The notes under the pieces are model-generated. The model saw nothing but the letters and a program-made list of their open reading frames with translations, did not search any database and was not told the origin of the DNA. A program made the translations under genes and the position numbers. From Arthrobacter sp. FW306-2-2C-D06B (lineage in GTDB: Bacteria > Actinomycetota > Actinomycetes > Actinomycetales > Micrococcaceae), in assembly GCF_021789175.1 (NCBI RefSeq), contig NZ_CP084560.1, positions 2,604,001-2,668,000 of the forward strand: a DNA stretch of 64,000 nt. Reading direction: 5' to 3'. This document shows, piece after piece, positions 56,458 to 64,000 of the stretch (positions within the stretch are counted from its first letter, which is position 1; the number at the start of each line of letters is the position of its first letter).

Positions 56458-57342
56458 ATGGAAAACAGCACCGGCCACTCCGAAGAGAGCATCAGGGCCC
56501 AAAACATCAGGCCCATCGAGGATTCGGTCCGCACCGACTTCAGCCAGGCCATGTCCTACGGAGGGTATCTGGACCTGGACCGCCTGCTCACCGCCCAGCA
56601 CCCGTTGAGCACGCCGGAACACCATGACGAATTGCTGTTCATCATCCAGCACCAGACCAGCGAACTGTGGCTCAAGCTCGTCCTGCATGAACTCCTCGAA
56701 GCCCGCCGGCTCCTTGATGCGGACAACCTGGGCAAGGCCCTCAAATGCATCGCACGCGTCAAGGCGATCCAGCGGACCATGACCGAACAGTGGTCTGTCC
56801 TGGGCACGCTCACTCCCCGCGAGTACTCCGAATTCCGGCGCTTCCTGGGCAGCTCGTCTGGCTTCCAGTCCCACCAGTACCGGGCCGTCGAATTCCTGTT
56901 GGGCAACAAGAACCGCGGCATGCTCCGGGTCTTCGAGAGCGATCCGGCGGCGCACAGCCAGCTCAGCACGCTCCTGGAGGAGCCGACCCTTTACGATGCC
57001 TTCCTCGCCGTGCTGGCGCGGGCCGGTTATGCCGTTCCCGCCGAAATTCTGGAACGTGACACCAGCGAACCGTGGACGTTCCGGAAGGACCTCGTCCCGG
57101 TCTTCCAGGAGATCTACGAATCGGAAGCTACGCCGTGGGGATTCTACGAAGCTTGCGAAGACCTCGTAGACATCGAGGACAACTTCCACGCCTGGCGCTT
57201 CCGCCATTTGCGTACGGTGCAAAGGACCATCGGATTCAAGGTCGGCACGGGAGGCTCGTCGGGCGTCGACTTCCTCAAGCGGGCCCTTGACCTCACCTTC
57301 TTCCCGGAGCTCTACGCCGTCCGCACCGAGATCGGCAACTGA
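56458..57342 (+). CDS. kynA: Tryptophan 2,3-dioxygenase
   Basis: A 294-residue heme enzyme that opens the indole ring of tryptophan to N-formylkynurenine, the first step of the kynurenine pathway. Marks are SYGGYLDLDRLL near residue 37, the DELLFIIQHQTSELWLKL segment near 58 carrying a conserved His, RLLSSSSGFQSHQYR-like FRRFLGSSSGFQSHQYR near 122, and the heme-ligand His in the C-terminal NFHAWRFRHLRTVQRTIGFK segment near 242. Confidence 0.97.
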   Translation: MENSTGHSEESIRAQNIRPIEDSVRTDFSQAMSYGGYLDLDRLLTAQHPLSTPEHHDELLFIIQHQTSELWLKLVLHELLEARRLLDADNLGKALKCIARVKAIQRTMTEQWSVLGTLTPREYSEFRRFLGSSSGFQSHQYRAVEFLLGNKNRGMLRVFESDPAAHSQLSTLLEEPTLYDAFLAVLARAGYAVPAEILERDTSEPWTFRKDLVPVFQEIYESEATPWGFYEACEDLVDIEDNFHAWRFRHLRTVQRTIGFKVGTGGSSGVDFLKRALDLTFFPELYAVRTEIGN

Positions 57343-57388
57343 ACAGCAACCCTCCTCCATCAACCCCAAACTTTTCTTCAGGAGAGAC

Positions 57389-58627
57389 ATGAACAGCGCG
57401 CAGCAAACGCAACGGCCGACGTCGGACGAGCTCGACGCCGCGGATCCCCTCGCCAGGCAGCGTGAGGCCTTTTACGCCCCGGCGGAGGGCCAGCTCACCG
57501 CATACCTCGACGGGAACTCGCTCGGCAGGCCGCTCAAAGCGACGTCGGCGAAGCTCGCGGCCTTCGTCGAAGAGGCGTGGGGCAGCCGCCTCATCCGTGG
57601 ATGGGACGAACAGTGGATGGACGAGCCCACCACGGTGGGCGACCGGATCGGCGTCGTCACCCTGGGGGCGGCCGCCGGCCAGGTCACCGTGGGAGATTCC
57701 ACTTCGGTGATGCTCTACAAGCTCATCCGGGCAGCGGTCGACGCCCAACCCGGTCGTGATGAGATCGTCGTGGACCGGGACAACTTCCCCACGGACCGTT
57801 TCATCATCGAGGGCATCGCCGCGGAGAAGGGCGCCACCATCAAGTGGGTCGCTTCAAATCCGGCCGGCGGCGTCCGGACCACAGACCTCGAGGGACTGCT
57901 CAGCGAGCGGACCGCCGTCGTCGTACTCAGCCACGTGGCTTACCGTTCCGGCTTCCTGGCGGATGCCGCGGCGATCACAGCGATGGTCAAGGAAGCCGGT
58001 GCTCTCATGCTCTGGGACCTGTGCCACTCCGTAGGCTCGGTGCCTCTCGAACTCGACACCTGGGGTGTGGACCTTGCCGTGGGCTGCACCTACAAATACC
58101 TCAATGGCGGCCCGGGCTCCCCAGCGTTCGCCTACGTCAACGCTTCGCAGCAGGACCGGCTCCACCAGCCGATCTGGGGCTGGATGGGCGCCGACAACCC
58201 CTTCGGCATGACGGAAAGCTACAAACCGGCACAAGGGATCCGAAGCTTCATCACCGGCACTCCGCCGGTGCTGGCCATGCAACCGCTCAAGGACATGGTC
58301 GAGCTGATCGCATCAGTGGGCATGGATGCCGTTCGGGAGAAGTCAGTCAAGCTGACGGAATACGCAATCGCCTTGGCTGAGGACATGCTGGTCCCCCTGG
58401 GCGTCGAAATTGTCAGCCCGCGCAACACCGCGGAGCGTGGCTCGCACATCACGGTGGACCATCCCTTGTTCGGCGAGGTGACCCAGGCACTCTGGGAACG
58501 CGGTGTCATTCCCGATTTCCGTCCCCCGCACGGACTGCGGATCGGCCTCTCGCCGCTCAGCACCAGCTACGCGGAGGTTGAGCTGGGAGTGACCGCCATC
58601 CGGGACGCCCTCACCGAACTCCTGTGA
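57389..58627 (+). CDS. kynU: Kynureninase
   Basis: A 412-residue PLP enzyme that cleaves kynurenine to anthranilate and alanine. Seen are YLDGNSLGRPLKAT near residue 37, the DLCHSVGSVPLEL segment near 210 with the conserved Asp, and the PLP lysine in VGCTYKYLNGGPG near 232. The ATG at 57389 has GGAGAG upstream; the longer frame overlaps kynA and is not used. Its TGA overlaps the next GTG, so it is coupled to the regulator gene. Confidence 0.97.
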   Translation: MNSAQQTQRPTSDELDAADPLARQREAFYAPAEGQLTAYLDGNSLGRPLKATSAKLAAFVEEAWGSRLIRGWDEQWMDEPTTVGDRIGVVTLGAAAGQVTVGDSTSVMLYKLIRAAVDAQPGRDEIVVDRDNFPTDRFIIEGIAAEKGATIKWVASNPAGGVRTTDLEGLLSERTAVVVLSHVAYRSGFLADAAAITAMVKEAGALMLWDLCHSVGSVPLELDTWGVDLAVGCTYKYLNGGPGSPAFAYVNASQQDRLHQPIWGWMGADNPFGMTESYKPAQGIRSFITGTPPVLAMQPLKDMVELIASVGMDAVREKSVKLTEYAIALAEDMLVPLGVEIVSPRNTAERGSHITVDHPLFGEVTQALWERGVIPDFRPPHGLRIGLSPLSTSYAEVELGVTAIRDALTELL

Positions 58628-59475
58628 GCGCTGTCCTCGACGACATGGATTCCCGGCCCGGGAGTACCACGTCGTTGCTTCGCACGGTCATCGGCCTGTA
58701 CCTGCGCGATGCCGGTGGATGGATGTCCACGAGGCACATCATCGCCCTCATGGAGGCTCTTGATGTCACCGCGGCTGTTTCCCGGACGGCATTGTCACGG
58801 TTGAAGAAGAAGGAAATCGTCGTTCCTCAGCTGCGTCATGGTGTCCCCGGCTTCGCTGTCACCGAGGGCGCCGCATCGATGCTTGCCCGCGGCGACAGGC
58901 GGATATTCAACCCCCGCCACATGTCCTCCGCGGACCGCTGGTGCCTCGTGTCCTTTTCCATTCCGGAAACGGAACGGGAAAAGCGGCACCAATTGCGGCG
59001 GCGATTGCACTGGATCGGCTGCGGCACGGTGGCAGCCGGGCTGTGGATCTGCCCGGATTCGCTTCGGGAGGAAGTGGAGGAGATCCTGGAAGACCTGGAG
59101 CTGCGCGGCATGGCCACGCTGTTCGTCACGGACACTCCCCTGCTCGGCGGCAGCCTCCGCGATGCCGCATCCGCATGGTGGGACCTGGATGCGGTGGCAG
59201 AACTGCATCGCGACTTCATCCGGCATCATGGTTCCGCGGCCGGCGACGGGCCGGGTAAAGGCTCCGACGACGGCCCCGCCTCGGCAGAAACCTTCGCGCG
59301 TTATGTCCGATGCATCGACCGCTGGCGGATCATTCCGTACTTGGATCCGGGACTGCCGGCGGATTTCCTTCCCGAGGATTGGCCCGGCATGGCTGGAATC
59401 GCCCTCTTCGAGCGCCTCGGGTCCGCTTATTCACGACCGAGCGCGGACTTCGTGCGGAGGACGCTGGAAGGGTAG
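58624..59475 (+). CDS. PaaX-family transcriptional regulator of the kyn operon
   Basis: A 283-residue PaaX-like protein: an N-terminal winged helix (residues 15-85, MSTRHIIALMEALDVTAAVSRTALSRLKKK), a central Cas2-like domain with RRLHWIGCGTVAAGLWICPD near 118, and a C-terminal domain. PaaX of E. coli represses phenylacetate genes and senses a CoA ester. Coupling to kynU (GTGA) points to control of tryptophan catabolism here, which is inference. The start is GTG. Confidence 0.9.
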   Translation: MSAVLDDMDSRPGSTTSLLRTVIGLYLRDAGGWMSTRHIIALMEALDVTAAVSRTALSRLKKKEIVVPQLRHGVPGFAVTEGAASMLARGDRRIFNPRHMSSADRWCLVSFSIPETEREKRHQLRRRLHWIGCGTVAAGLWICPDSLREEVEEILEDLELRGMATLFVTDTPLLGGSLRDAASAWWDLDAVAELHRDFIRHHGSAAGDGPGKGSDDGPASAETFARYVRCIDRWRIIPYLDPGLPADFLPEDWPGMAGIALFERLGSAYSRPSADFVRRTLEG

Positions 59476-59491
59476 CGGGACGAGTTCCTCC

Positions 59492-61375
59492 TCAGCCGTA
59501 GGTGACAGTCGTTCCCGCTGTGGGGGACCATGCGATGCGCCCGCCTTGGTAGTTCTGCACTACCCCGCCGTTTCCGGCCGGGTATTCGTTCGTCGTGGGG
59601 TAGCCGAGCGGGCCGTTCTCGTAACCTGTTGCCGCCCAAGCGGCACGGATGCCCCCGATACTCACGTGCGCCCCGGTCGCAGGAGACCAGACAATCGCAC
59701 CCCCCTGATACATCTGGTAACAACCGCTGTCCCGCAGCCCGCACACTTCGTTCGTGGTGGGGTAGCCGAGCGGGCCGTTCTCGTAACCTGTTCCCGCCCA
59801 AGCCGCACGGATGCCCCCGATACTCACGTGCGCCCCGGTCGCAGGAGACCAGACAATCGCACCCCCCTGATACATCTGGTAACAACCGCTGTCCCGCAGC
59901 CCGCACACTTCATTCGTCGTCGGGTAGCCGAGCGGGCCGTTCTCATAACCTGTTCCCGCCCAAGCCGCACGGATTCCCCCGATACTCACGTGCGCCCCGG
60001 TCGCAGGAGACCAGACAATCGCACCCCCCTGATACATCTCGTAGCAACCATCGTTGCGCAATCCACAGACCATCACAGAGGCCGCCGCACCGAGACTTGG
60101 GGATGCGGCAGCCGCCGTCGTGATCGCCGTCGCTGCGTCAACAGAGGCAGGTGTGGGTGCCGCCGAAAACAGCAGGCGGTTCGGAGTGCCCGGGCTGGAG
60201 CCGGAAACGACGCCGGACGAGGCTTCAGAAAGCAGGAGCGTCCCGACGGCGGACGGAGACAACCGCGGGTACAAGGACAGCAGTGCCGCCACTGCGCCTG
60301 TGACGTGCGGAGCCGCCATGGACGTTCCGCTCATGACGGCCGTGGCGGTGTTCGATGCGATCCCTGCTGACGTGATGCCCACTCCGGGAGCATAAAGGTC
60401 CACGCAGTTGCCGAAGTTGGAAAAGGACGCCTGCCGGTCCCAGGAGTCGCTCGCGGCGACGGTAAGCGCGTCCAGGACCCGTGCGGGGGAAGTATTGCAA
60501 GCGTCCGTCGTGGCATTGCCTGCCGCAACGACCGCAGTGATGCCCTTGGAGATGAGACCCTGCACTGCGGCGTCGACCATGGGGCTGGGAGGGCCGCCGA
60601 TACTCATATTGGCCACGGCCGGTGTACCTGCAACGTGGTTTGCGGCAACCCAATCGAGTCCGGCAATCAAGTCGGAGGTGTACCCGCTGCCCGTGCAGTC
60701 GACGACGCGCACGGGCACAATCGTGGCGCTTTTGGCAACGCCGTACGTCTGGCCCGCGACAATTCCGGCGACGTGGGTGCCGTGGCCATCGCAGTCGTTT
60801 GTTCCCTGGCCGTCGGCTATCGCAGTCCAGCCGTTTGCCACCCTGCCACCGAACTCCGTGTGGCTTGCAAGCACACCACTATCGATCATGTAGGCGACCA
60901 CCCCGGCACCCGAAGCGATCGGCGTATAGGTGCCGGATAACGGCAGGGTGCGCTGGTCGATCCTGTCCAATCCCCACGGCGCGCCTTGCTCGGTTGCCGA
61001 CATCTTGAGCGGTGCGTCAACCTCGACGGCGGCAACCTGCCCGGAACGCTTCAGCTCATCCGCTTGGGCCGGCGTAGCGGTTACGACGGCTCCCTGCATC
61101 GCATTCGTAAAAGTCCTTGCGACCGTGACATTGCTGGAACGCAAGGATTGCGCCCCCGCCGCGGCATCTGTTCCAGCCGCATACTTCACGATGTAGCGGG
61201 AATGTCCATCGTCCTTCGCACTGCTTGCCAGGTTTGATGGGATCGGCGAGGCGGTTCCTGCGGAGACTCCGGAAAAGGCCACGGCGAAGGTAGCGAGCAG
61301 CAGCGACAGGATATGACGAGAAACGGACGCGGGACGAATTTTGGACTTCCTTCGGGTGTCGGGCCGGACGCTCAA
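59492..61375 (-). CDS. Secreted subtilisin-like serine protease with LGFP repeats
   Basis: An S8 peptidase of the proteinase K type with a signal peptide (basic RRKSKIR, then SLLLATFAVAFSG), an I9 propeptide (RYIVKYAAGT) and the catalytic triad Asp in VAYMIDSGV, His in DCDGHGTHVAG and Ser in SGTSMAAPH. The end has three and a half 54-residue LGFP repeats, a module that anchors proteins to the cell wall. No ATG or GTG fits: TTG at 61375 is chosen because it directly precedes the signal peptide; TTG at 61396 or 61510 are alternatives. Confidence 0.88.
   Translation of the reverse strand: MSVRPDTRRKSKIRPASVSRHILSLLLATFAVAFSGVSAGTASPIPSNLASSAKDDGHSRYIVKYAAGTDAAAGAQSLRSSNVTVARTFTNAMQGAVVTATPAQADELKRSGQVAAVEVDAPLKMSATEQGAPWGLDRIDQRTLPLSGTYTPIASGAGVVAYMIDSGVLASHTEFGGRVANGWTAIADGQGTNDCDGHGTHVAGIVAGQTYGVAKSATIVPVRVVDCTGSGYTSDLIAGLDWVAANHVAGTPAVANMSIGGPPSPMVDAAVQGLISKGITAVVAAGNATTDACNTSPARVLDALTVAASDSWDRQASFSNFGNCVDLYAPGVGITSAGIASNTATAVMSGTSMAAPHVTGAVAALLSLYPRLSPSAVGTLLLSEASSGVVSGSSPGTPNRLLFSAAPTPASVDAATAITTAAAASPSLGAAASVMVCGLRNDGCYEMYQGGAIVWSPATGAHVSIGGIRAAWAGTGYENGPLGYPTTNEVCGLRDSGCYQMYQGGAIVWSPATGAHVSIGGIRAAWAGTGYENGPLGYPTTNEVCGLRDSGCYQMYQGGAIVWSPATGAHVSIGGIRAAWAATGYENGPLGYPTTNEYPAGNGGVVQNYQGGRIAWSPTAGTTVTYG
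59585..60070. repeat. Three 162-bp repeats encoding LGFP modules
   Basis: Units at 59585-59746, 59747-59908 and 59909-60070. The first two differ at only three positions; the third differs more, chiefly at its high-coordinate end. They encode 54-residue LGFP modules of the protease, with a partial unit at 59492-59584. Confidence 0.95.
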
Positions 61376-61541
61376 ACCAGGAGCTAGCTGGACCAAGCTT
61401 AGTTTGCGCAGACCCCTCGATGAGGAAACTGCGGTGATCCTTGGTTGAACTTTGGATTCTTTGGGAAAAGTCGCCGGACGCGGCCCGAAGTGAAAATATT
61501 CCCGCCTCAACGGGGCACGTGATCACTCCGGACACCAGGCG

Positions 61542-61547
61542 TACTCT
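61542..61547 (+). promoter_or_regulatory. -10 box of the leader ORF and LolA-like operon
   Basis: TACTCT followed by six bases (GGAAGC) and the ATG at 61554 of a 13-codon ORF. No clear -35 is seen. Confidence 0.45.
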
Positions 61548-61553
61548 GGAAGC

Positions 61554-61595
61554 ATGAACTTCCCCGATGGTGGACGGTTCGCGAGGTTGCCATGA
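61554..61595 (+). CDS. Putative 13-codon leaderless leader ORF
   Basis: Reads MNFPDGGRFARLP and stops with a TGA that shares two bases with the ATG of the LolA-like gene (ATGA at 61592-61595). The ATG is six bases after TACTCT, so it would be the first codon of the transcript. A GAGG inside the ORF (61583-61586) could also serve as ribosome binding site for the next gene. Translation is inferred. Confidence 0.4.
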   Translation: MNFPDGGRFARLP

Positions 61596-62677
61596 CCCGC
61601 CCTTGGTTGCGTTGGTTGCCGGCCGCGCTGGTTCCGGTAGCGCTTGCCGCTGCTGCCCTGGCTGGTTCCTACCAGGCGGGAGCTGCGACGAGCCTGCCGC
61701 ACAAAACGGCAGAGGAAATCATCGCGATGATCGGCCGCGCCGACGTCCACTCCTTGTCCGGTACCCTTCAACAAAATTCCGAACTGGGACTCCCCCAGCT
61801 GCCCTCCGTCGGGCCGACTGCAACCCAGGGTCCGGCTTCGGTCATCGAGCTTTTGAGCGGTTCACACACGGCCCGGGTCTACCTGGACGGCCCCGCCAAG
61901 GCCAGGTTCCAGGTGATGGACATGCTCGCCGAGCGCGACCTCGTCCGCAATGGCAACGATCTCTGGCTCTACAACTCGGCCGACAACAGCGCGGCGCACA
62001 TGACGATGCCGGCTGAACCGGCGCGCACAGCGGCCCCGCACGCGACACCGACCCCGGGGGTAACCACTCCTGACGTCGTCGCGCAGCACTTCCTCGCCGC
62101 CGTCGGGCCCACCACGGACGTGACAGTGGGCGACGGAACCACCGTCGCCGGCCACACGGCCTACCAATTGGTGATCAAGCCGCGCAGTACCGCGACGCTC
62201 GTCGATTCCGTGACGATCGCCGTTGACTCCGCCTCGGGCCTGCCGCTCGGCGTCGATGTGCGGGCGCGAGGCCAGGCCGCAGCGGCCTTTTCGCTCTCGT
62301 TTACTGATCTGAGCTTGTCGACGCCCGACGCCGCGCTGTTCAGTTTCACGCCGCCCCGCGGTGCCGCGGTTGAAGAGAAAGCAACCCCGCAGCTGCGTGC
62401 CCTCCCGGGGAAGACCGGGCAGGCACCGGAGGCAAAGGCAACAGCCGGCCGGCCAACGATCACCGGCACCGGCTGGGACGCAGTGATGGCCCTGCCCGCG
62501 GGCACGGTCCCCGCTGATGTCCGCTCGGCTGCGATGTTGGCCCAGCTCACCCAGCCGGTAGCGGGCGGCCGCGCCCTGACCACCAGCCTGGTAACTGTCT
62601 TGATGCTCGACGACGGCCGCGTCTTCGCGGGAATGGTGCCACTCGAGCGGTTGCAGTCAGCAGCCGCCACGAAATGA
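61592..62677 (+). CDS. Secreted LolA-like protein
   Basis: A 361-residue exported protein with a Sec signal peptide (residues 1-33, WLRWLPAALVPVALAAAALAG) and the half-barrel strand pattern of LolA/LppX-like lipid carriers (ARVYLDGPAKARFQVMDML near 95, YQLVIKPRSTATLVDSVTIAV near 190). No lipobox cysteine is seen. It overlaps the ABC ATPase gene by four bases, so it may pass a lipid or sense the cell envelope with that transporter; this is inference. Confidence 0.82.
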   Translation: MTRPWLRWLPAALVPVALAAAALAGSYQAGAATSLPHKTAEEIIAMIGRADVHSLSGTLQQNSELGLPQLPSVGPTATQGPASVIELLSGSHTARVYLDGPAKARFQVMDMLAERDLVRNGNDLWLYNSADNSAAHMTMPAEPARTAAPHATPTPGVTTPDVVAQHFLAAVGPTTDVTVGDGTTVAGHTAYQLVIKPRSTATLVDSVTIAVDSASGLPLGVDVRARGQAAAAFSLSFTDLSLSTPDAALFSFTPPRGAAVEEKATPQLRALPGKTGQAPEAKATAGRPTITGTGWDAVMALPAGTVPADVRSAAMLAQLTQPVAGGRALTTSLVTVLMLDDGRVFAGMVPLERLQSAAATK

Positions 62678-63660
62678 CGGAGGCGGCCGCGCCAGCTGAA
62701 CTGGCGATCGAGACCCAAGGCCTGAGCAAGCGCTTCGGGCACCGGGCCGCCGTGGACGGCGTTGACCTTGCAGTTCCCCGCGGTTCGGTCTTTGGCTTCC
62801 TCGGTCCGAACGGCTCCGGCAAGACCACCACCATCCGGTTGCTGCTTGGCTTGGCGGCCGCAACGAACGGCCGCATCCGGGTACTCGGCGGCGAAATGCC
62901 GCGCCAACTGGCAACAGTCCTGCCCAATGTTGGCTCGCTGGTGGAAGGCCCGGCCTTCTACCCTTTCCTGTCGGGGGCGGCGAACCTCCGGCGCTTGGAC
63001 AGCGCCGATCTTCATGCCTCGCCGCGGACCCGGGCCGCACGGGTGGATGAGGCGCTCGAGAGGGTGGGGTTGTCCCATGCCGCAGGTAAGAAGGTCCGCG
63101 CGTATTCCCTCGGGATGAAGCAGCGGCTGGGGATCGCGCATGCCCTGCTCCGTCCGAGGGAACTGCTTGTCCTCGATGAACCCACCAACGGCCTGGATCC
63201 GCAAGGGACCCGGGAGGTGCGCAGCCTGGTCCGCTCGCTGGCCGCGGGGGGCACCACGGTGTTCGTTTCCAGCCATCTCCTCGCGGAAGTGGAACAGATG
63301 TGCACCCACGTGGGAGTCATGAGTGTGGGCAAACTCGTGGCGCAGGGAACCCTGCACGAACTGCGCGCCGCGGGAAGATCCACGATCCGTCTCCACACGC
63401 CCGATATCGAAGCCGCCGTCCGCGTCCTCTCCCGGCTGGGCCTGCAATCGGAATTGTCTGTTCCGCCGCCCGGCTCCTACGGTCCCGATGGCCGGAGCCT
63501 CGTCAGCACCGGTCCACCGGGGCACGAGGTGGCTCCCGAGGCGATCGTGGCTGCCCTCGTGTCCGACGGCGTCCGGGTCCGGGGCTTCGGCGTGGAGAAC
63601 GCCAGCCTGGAGGAGCGTTTCGTCTCCCTTACCGGAGAGGGTTTCGACATTGCCGGCTGA
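62674..63660 (+). CDS. ABC transporter ATP-binding protein
   Basis: A 328-residue ATPase of the CcmA/DrrA-like group. Walker A GPNGSGKTTT is near residue 48, the signature is the divergent YSLGMKQRLGIAHALL near 147, and Walker B ELLVLDEPTNGLDP near 169, followed by a C-terminal extension. The LGMKQ signature is common in bacitracin- or lantibiotic-resistance type exporters. It is coupled to the LolA-like gene before it and to a permease after it. Confidence 0.93.
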   Translation: MTEAAAPAELAIETQGLSKRFGHRAAVDGVDLAVPRGSVFGFLGPNGSGKTTTIRLLLGLAAATNGRIRVLGGEMPRQLATVLPNVGSLVEGPAFYPFLSGAANLRRLDSADLHASPRTRAARVDEALERVGLSHAAGKKVRAYSLGMKQRLGIAHALLRPRELLVLDEPTNGLDPQGTREVRSLVRSLAAGGTTVFVSSHLLAEVEQMCTHVGVMSVGKLVAQGTLHELRAAGRSTIRLHTPDIEAAVRVLSRLGLQSELSVPPPGSYGPDGRSLVSTGPPGHEVAPEAIVAALVSDGVRVRGFGVENASLEERFVSLTGEGFDIAG

Positions 63661-63676
63661 ACATGAAACCAGGCCC

Positions 63677-64000
63677 ATGACCGCCGCGTCGGGCGGCCTT
63701 TCATCAAACACCCGGCCATCAAGCTCGTGGTCACTCATGGCCTCGGAGCTCTCGGTGCTGTTCAGGCGGCTGCGGACTTGGGCCATGCTCCTGGCGCTCG
63801 CCGCGATTCCCATCCTTATCGCCGCGGCGGTCAAGCTGAGCTCGCATCCCGTGGCGCCGGGGCGGGGTCCGCCCTTCCTGGACCGGATCACCCAAAACGG
63901 GCTTTTCGTCGGCGTGACGGCGATGATCGTTTCCGTGCCCTTGTTCCTGCCGCTCACGATCGGAGTGGTGGCTGGTGACACGATTGCCGGAGAAGCAAAC
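63677..64000 (+). CDS. ABC transporter permease (3' end beyond window)
   Basis: An open frame of 108 codons from the ATG at 63677 that runs off the right edge. After a polar N-terminus of about 25 residues there are hydrophobic segments at about residues 36-56 and 75-100, as in ABC-2 permeases. It begins 16 bases after the ATPase stop and is the natural membrane partner of that protein. Confidence 0.8.
   Translation, partial: MTAASGGLSSNTRPSSSWSLMASELSVLFRRLRTWAMLLALAAIPILIAAAVKLSSHPVAPGRGPPFLDRITQNGLFVGVTAMIVSVPLFLPLTIGVVAGDTIAGEAN

Noticed and set aside
62161..63981. 606-codon minus-strand frame opposite the LolA-ABC operon
   Set aside because: Shadow of three coupled genes with clear motifs on the plus strand.

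Overview
The window is high-GC actinobacterial chromosome, most probably from Arthrobacter or a close relative in the Micrococcaceae. Supporting signs are the RbpA, WhiA, OpcA, SufR and Eis family genes, the CoaE-GrpB fusion, frequent GTG starts, many leaderless-looking promoters, and a gene order (suf-ctaA-ctaB-tkt-tal-zwf-opcA-pgl-secG-tpiA-pgk-gap-whiA-yvcK-rapZ-uvrC) that parallels the Mycobacterium tuberculosis Rv1420-Rv1461 segment. A second block (polA-rpsA-coaE-uvrB-uvrA) parallels Rv1629-Rv1638. I see no rRNA, tRNA, CRISPR array, prophage or insertion sequence. The window is mostly core chromosome with accessory genes between uvrA and uvrB and to the right of polA.

Layout. 1-2406: start of the SUF iron-sulfur assembly operon (sufR, sufB, start of sufD) on the minus strand. 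2394-6436: a two-gene ABC exporter, heme A synthase ctaA, then convergent ctaB, separated by a strong hairpin and a 32-bp tandem repeat. 6842-15108: a six-gene pentose-phosphate and glucose-6-phosphate operon (tkt-tal-pgi-zwf-opcA-pgl). 15061-19007, minus strand: rbpA, secG and the lower glycolytic genes tpiA-pgk-gap. 19293-23000: sodA and the whiA-yvcK-rapZ group. 23043-29498: uvrC, an acyltransferase with a HAD phosphatase, and uvrA. 29564-33626: a heterodimeric ABC exporter operon ending in its GntR regulator. 33696-40361: a methyltransferase, a large DEAD/DEAH helicase, a GNAT acetyltransferase, an alpha/beta hydrolase and an MFS transporter. 40435-41636: terC behind a manganese (yybP-ykoY type) riboswitch. 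41649-46037: uvrB, a small membrane protein, coaE-grpB and yigZ. 46050-46329: a two-copy repeat element and a bidirectional terminator. 46362-53653: rpsA, a deacetylase, eis-like, polA and a thioesterase. 53606-56336: a reductase, a phosphate transporter with a small membrane partner, and a HAD protein. 56458-59475: kynA-kynU-paaX-type tryptophan catabolic operon. 59492-64000: a secreted subtilase with LGFP repeats, then a LolA-like protein with an ABC exporter cut by the window end.

The most interesting signals are regulatory. Two genes, sufR and the LolA-like gene, have no good independent leader. Each is preceded by a tiny leaderless ORF (7 and 13 codons) whose TGA overlaps the ATG of the main gene. 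At least a dozen genes, including uvrA, uvrB and uvrC, show a TANNNT box exactly six bases before an ATG or GTG, the mark of leaderless transcripts. Three tightly spaced divergent pairs appear to be driven by overlapping back-to-back -10 boxes. terC carries a clear four-way-junction aptamer whose P1 strand can pair instead next to the ribosome binding site. Two intergenic repeat families sit only between convergent genes, each beside a near-perfect bidirectional hairpin.
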